From assembly GCA_044238735.1 (NCBI GenBank), contig JBIICS010000027.1, forward strand, positions 1 through 26,266: a stretch of 26,266 bases of DNA. Reading direction: 5' to 3'. A program made the translations under genes and the position numbers. Below are positions 25,601 to 26,266 of the stretch, in pieces. The first letter of the stretch is position 1. Every line of letters begins with the position of its first letter. The stretch comes from JBIICS01 sp044238735 (GTDB lineage: Bacteria > Bacteroidota > Bacteroidia > UBA4408). Below the pieces are notes generated by a model. It was not told where the DNA came from and did not search any database. It was given only the letters and a program-made list of their open reading frames with translations.

Positions 25601-25885
25601 GCTTCCAATACAATTAATGTTGTACTGACTGGTATTGAGGTTGTTGATAATGATCGAACTATAAAAGTTTATCCCAACCCTGTTTTAAATGAATTAGTTA
25701 TTGAAATAAAAGGGAATAATGGAAAGGTAAACTTTGATATTTTAAATGCAATAGGACAAGTAGTTTTCAAAGGGAATTTAGTAGAAAAAACGACTGTTCA
25801 GACAAGTAATTTTGCACCTGGTGTATATCTTATTAAACTTGAAAATGGTAAAACTTTTGAATTTAAAAAAATAATAAAAGAATAG
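22643..25885 (+). CDS. Subtilisin-like (S8) protease with Ig-like repeats and T9SS sorting domain
   Basis: This 1080-residue secreted serine protease has a signal peptide at residues 1-19 (ends NVTIA|QN). A pro-region spans about 40-147. The S8 catalytic domain starts near 150, with D184 (GIIDGGFDYTHPNF), H245 (GSHGSHVTGIAAG), oxyanion N342 (GAAGNEG) and S613 (MQGTSMASPMVTG) all present. A beta-rich insert spans about 350-510, between the oxyanion Asn and the Ser. From about 685 come Ig/PKD-like modules (VCQGQN ... YTVPTIANATSYVWTLP). Two of them are 86-residue repeats, with 119 bp identical at the DNA level. Residues about 1006-1080 (IKVYPNPVLNELVIEI ... APGVYLIKLENG) are a type A T9SS C-terminal sorting domain, so it is exported through type IX secretion and probably attached to or released from the surface. 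All catalytic residues are intact. Confidence 0.95.
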   Translation: MKTSITLLVALVTLNVTIAQNVSSHSQLPIKQGEPKKSNLEFSAKGISPFTAFLITDLKMQERKSESRNSNDSLLINKYGLMRINNILYANAFLLTSDNYEPSELSKYGFLSGSQSGQIMTGLIPIDKIIEISNSDLIKYIQIGEPAKPLMDAARAATWVNEVHAGTGLPQSYFGNGVVVGIIDGGFDYTHPNFYDGTGSNNYRIKRVWEQNGTGTPPAGYSYGRELSTQTSILNAQKDISSGSHGSHVTGIAAGAGGGASTTYMGVAPQSDVVLVSYGGSDSKLADAISYIMNYASSVNKPCVINMSLGKHIGPHDGNSAFDQYCDGIVGQGKLLVGAAGNEGSDALYYGKSYTSSDTVLYSFVQFPSSSNGTNGETVIDIWGNQNQNFWVAVNIYNTNTNSFEDWTPYIAANSPSSNNYTLYDDDTFVPDACSVTIATEINGLNNKPRVLVSIDHTAQDDSYRWVMIEIIAYNTQTKMWAATAYNGSETVFTANGKGYPWVNGSTSSTMGEIGGTGKNIITVGAYTSKNSWTALNASNQSNGATNGAIADFSSKGPTADGRTKPDITAPGNVIVSSVNRFDSNYPSSSNDVVSGVTNGTNNWYFATMQGTSMASPMVTGILALWLQAYPNLTPTQAKTLLKDNAWTDSYTGTIPVNGSNTWGWGKVDAQYGLIDLLTKIPAQPTISPSGNVAFCQGQNAQLSAPSGFTSYQWSNNATTQNITVSTGGNYTVRVTNSQGYISPWSAPKIVTVNSLPANAGTISGSAPVCQGQNSVTYTVPTIANATSYVWTLPSGATGASTTNSITVNYGTSATSGNITVKGTNTCGNGSTSTYAVTVNSLPASAGIITGTATVCQGQNSVTYTVPTIANATSYVWTLPSGATGASTTNSITVNYGTSAVSGNITVKGTNSCGNGATSTYAVTVNNKPITPVITLNGNVLHSDASSGNQWYNQSGFINGASNQDYTVSVNGDYYVIVTLLGCSSEASNTINVVLTGIEVVDNDRTIKVYPNPVLNELVIEIKGNNGKVNFDILNAIGQVVFKGNLVEKTTVQTSNFAPGVYLIKLENGKTFEFKKIIKE
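24950..25068 (+). repeat. First copy of 119-bp perfect direct repeat in the subtilase
   Basis: It is identical to 25208-25326 at an offset of 258 bp (86 codons). It lies in the first of two near-identical Ig-like modules. Confidence 0.95.
25208..25326 (+). repeat. Second copy of 119-bp perfect direct repeat in the subtilase
   Basis: It matches 24950-25068 base for base. The flanks have diverged slightly, which suggests recent duplication or gene conversion within the module. Confidence 0.95.
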
Positions 25886-25895
25886 CTATCACACA

Positions 25896-25963
25896 CAGGC
25901 TGGCACATTGCCGGGTCGCTCAAAGCCAATGCGAAAGCCAATACCCGCCAAAGAGCCAGCCTG
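25896..25963. repeat. Structured hairpin element, right copy
   Basis: The outer stem is CAGGCTGGC (25896-25904) with GCCAGCCTG (25955-25963). The inner stem is CGGGT (25912-25916) with ACCCG (25943-25947). The 7x7 internal loop has ACATTGC opposite CCAAAGA. The 26-base apical loop contains AAGCCAATGC, and CAACGCTTT follows. It starts 10 bases past the protease stop, so it may also end transcription (GCCTGTTTTC). Confidence 0.85.
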
Positions 25964-25978
25964 TTTTCAACGCTTTTT

Positions 25979-26081
25979 GCCGACACTAAAAAACTAAATC
26001 TTTTTAATGACAGAAAAAAGGAATGAATGAATTGAAATATTATCTCAAACCATTGCCAGACAAGAACGCCCAGTTGGTAAC
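25979..26081. repeat. Right copy of diverged inverted repeat flanking the protease unit
   Basis: It contains GCCGAC (25979-25984), AAAAAACTAAATCTTTTT (ending 26005), TCTCAAACCAT (26043-26053), CGCC (26067-26070) and GTTGGTAAC (26073-26081). These are the reverse complements of the left-copy blocks, in mirrored order. Confidence 0.7.
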
Positions 26082-26082
26082 A

Positions 26083-26175
26083 GCAAACAAGCGTAACTGC
26101 CTGACAAAGTTGTACCTTGACAATAGAGTTTTGAAAGTTGGCAGTATACGCCTGTTTGCAAAACGTTATAGGCAA
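26083..26175. repeat. attC-like imperfect palindrome
   Basis: GCAAACAAGCGTAACTGCC (26083-26101) pairs with GGCAGTATACGCCTGTTTGC (26140-26159) with one mismatch (A90/C52) and one extrahelical A at 26146. The loop is 38 bases. AAAACGTTATAGGC follows (to 26173), resembling the end of an integron recombination site, although it is not an exact GTTRRRY core. Confidence 0.55.
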
Positions 26176-26202
26176 GCGTGACGAAAACCGTAAAAAAATA
26201 TA

Positions 26203-26234
26203 TTTGCAAAAGACGTATGTTTATTGTATATTTG
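26203..26234 (+). promoter_or_regulatory. Consensus Bacteroidetes promoter for the gene at the right edge
   Basis: TTTG (26203-26206), a 20-base spacer, then TATATTTG (26227-26234) match the -33/-7 consensus fully. GTACGTAC, an 8-base palindrome, overlaps the expected start (26234-26241) and could be an operator. The ATG follows 16 bases after the -7 element. Confidence 0.65.
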
Positions 26235-26250
26235 TACGTACTAATAATCT

Positions 26251-26266
26251 ATGGACACTAAATTGA
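26251..26266 (+). CDS. Start of a further gene, cut by the window edge
   Basis: An ATG opens the frame MDTKL before the window ends. The only support is the well-placed consensus promoter 16 bases upstream. Five residues do not allow a family call. Confidence 0.45.

Larger units (their letters stand above)
21912..26081 (+). mobile_element. Candidate cassette-like unit: lipoprotein plus T9SS subtilase between inverted repeats
   Basis: Diverged inverted repeats bound the pair of genes, with a structured hairpin just inside each repeat. A tyrosine recombinase gene lies directly upstream, and a third, attC-like palindrome just outside the right repeat. This is an inference from structure: no target duplication or transposase was found, and each repeat could instead be one member of a dispersed family. 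Confidence 0.4.
25886..26250. other. Gene-free stretch with hairpin, right repeat, attC-like palindrome and promoter
   Basis: I see no credible gene in these 365 bases. They hold the right hairpin (25896-25963), the right inverted repeat (25979-26081), an imperfect palindrome (26083-26159) followed by AACGTTATAGGC, and a promoter for the gene starting at 26251. Confidence 0.6.

Noticed and set aside
25798..26175. Minus-strand 125-codon frame
   Set aside because: It crosses the protease 3' end, the right hairpin and the repeats; its sequence is explained by those structures.

Overview
The window is chromosomal DNA from a member of the Bacteroidota, most likely a Flavobacteriales-like or related lineage. 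The evidence is low GC, starts without Shine-Dalgarno sequences, several promoters with the Bacteroidetes -7 motif TAnnTTTG, lineage-typical families (DUF3127, DUF4159, DUF4835), a type IX secretion (T9SS) sorting domain on a secreted protease, and the gene order bamD-rpoZ-coaBC-DUF4835-recN. There is no rRNA gene, so I do not place it more finely. I see no tRNA, rRNA or CRISPR array.

Positions 1-8551 are all on the minus strand. In transcription order they are enolase, a mitochondrial-type citrate synthase, a fused alpha/beta 2-oxoacid dehydrogenase E1, a small OB-fold-like DUF3127 protein with an SSB-like tail, the MurNAc-6-phosphate etherase murQ, and a secreted metzincin metalloprotease that runs off the left edge. 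Terminators and promoters split this into several units. Positions 8766-11798 (+) are a tight operon of a PLP aminotransferase, a mannose-1-phosphate guanylyltransferase and a DUF4159 protein. A 32-bp perfect palindrome then separates it from a convergent AsmA-like protein (11992-14688, -).

Positions 14735-20448 (-) hold the conserved block bamD, rpoZ, coaBC, DUF4835 and recN (outer-membrane assembly, RNA polymerase omega, CoA synthesis, possible T9SS factor, DNA repair). An MNT/HepT toxin-antitoxin pair is fused translationally to the 3' end of recN.

Positions 20676-26266 look like an accessory region. A Xer-type tyrosine recombinase with an extra N-terminal domain comes first. It is followed by a two-gene unit flanked by structured repeats: a small lipoprotein, then a 1080-residue subtilisin-like T9SS-secreted protease. 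The main finding is that the lipoprotein is a stand-alone relative of the protease's own pro-region (22 identities in 71 ungapped columns), which suggests a protease/inhibitor or protease/chaperone pair. The pair lies between diverged terminal inverted repeats and between two copies of a hairpin whose stems covary while the internal loops stay constant. A third, attC-like imperfect palindrome with an extrahelical base follows, and then a strong promoter starts the next gene at the right edge. I infer a cassette-like mobile unit carrying a secreted protease with its own lipoprotein inhibitor.
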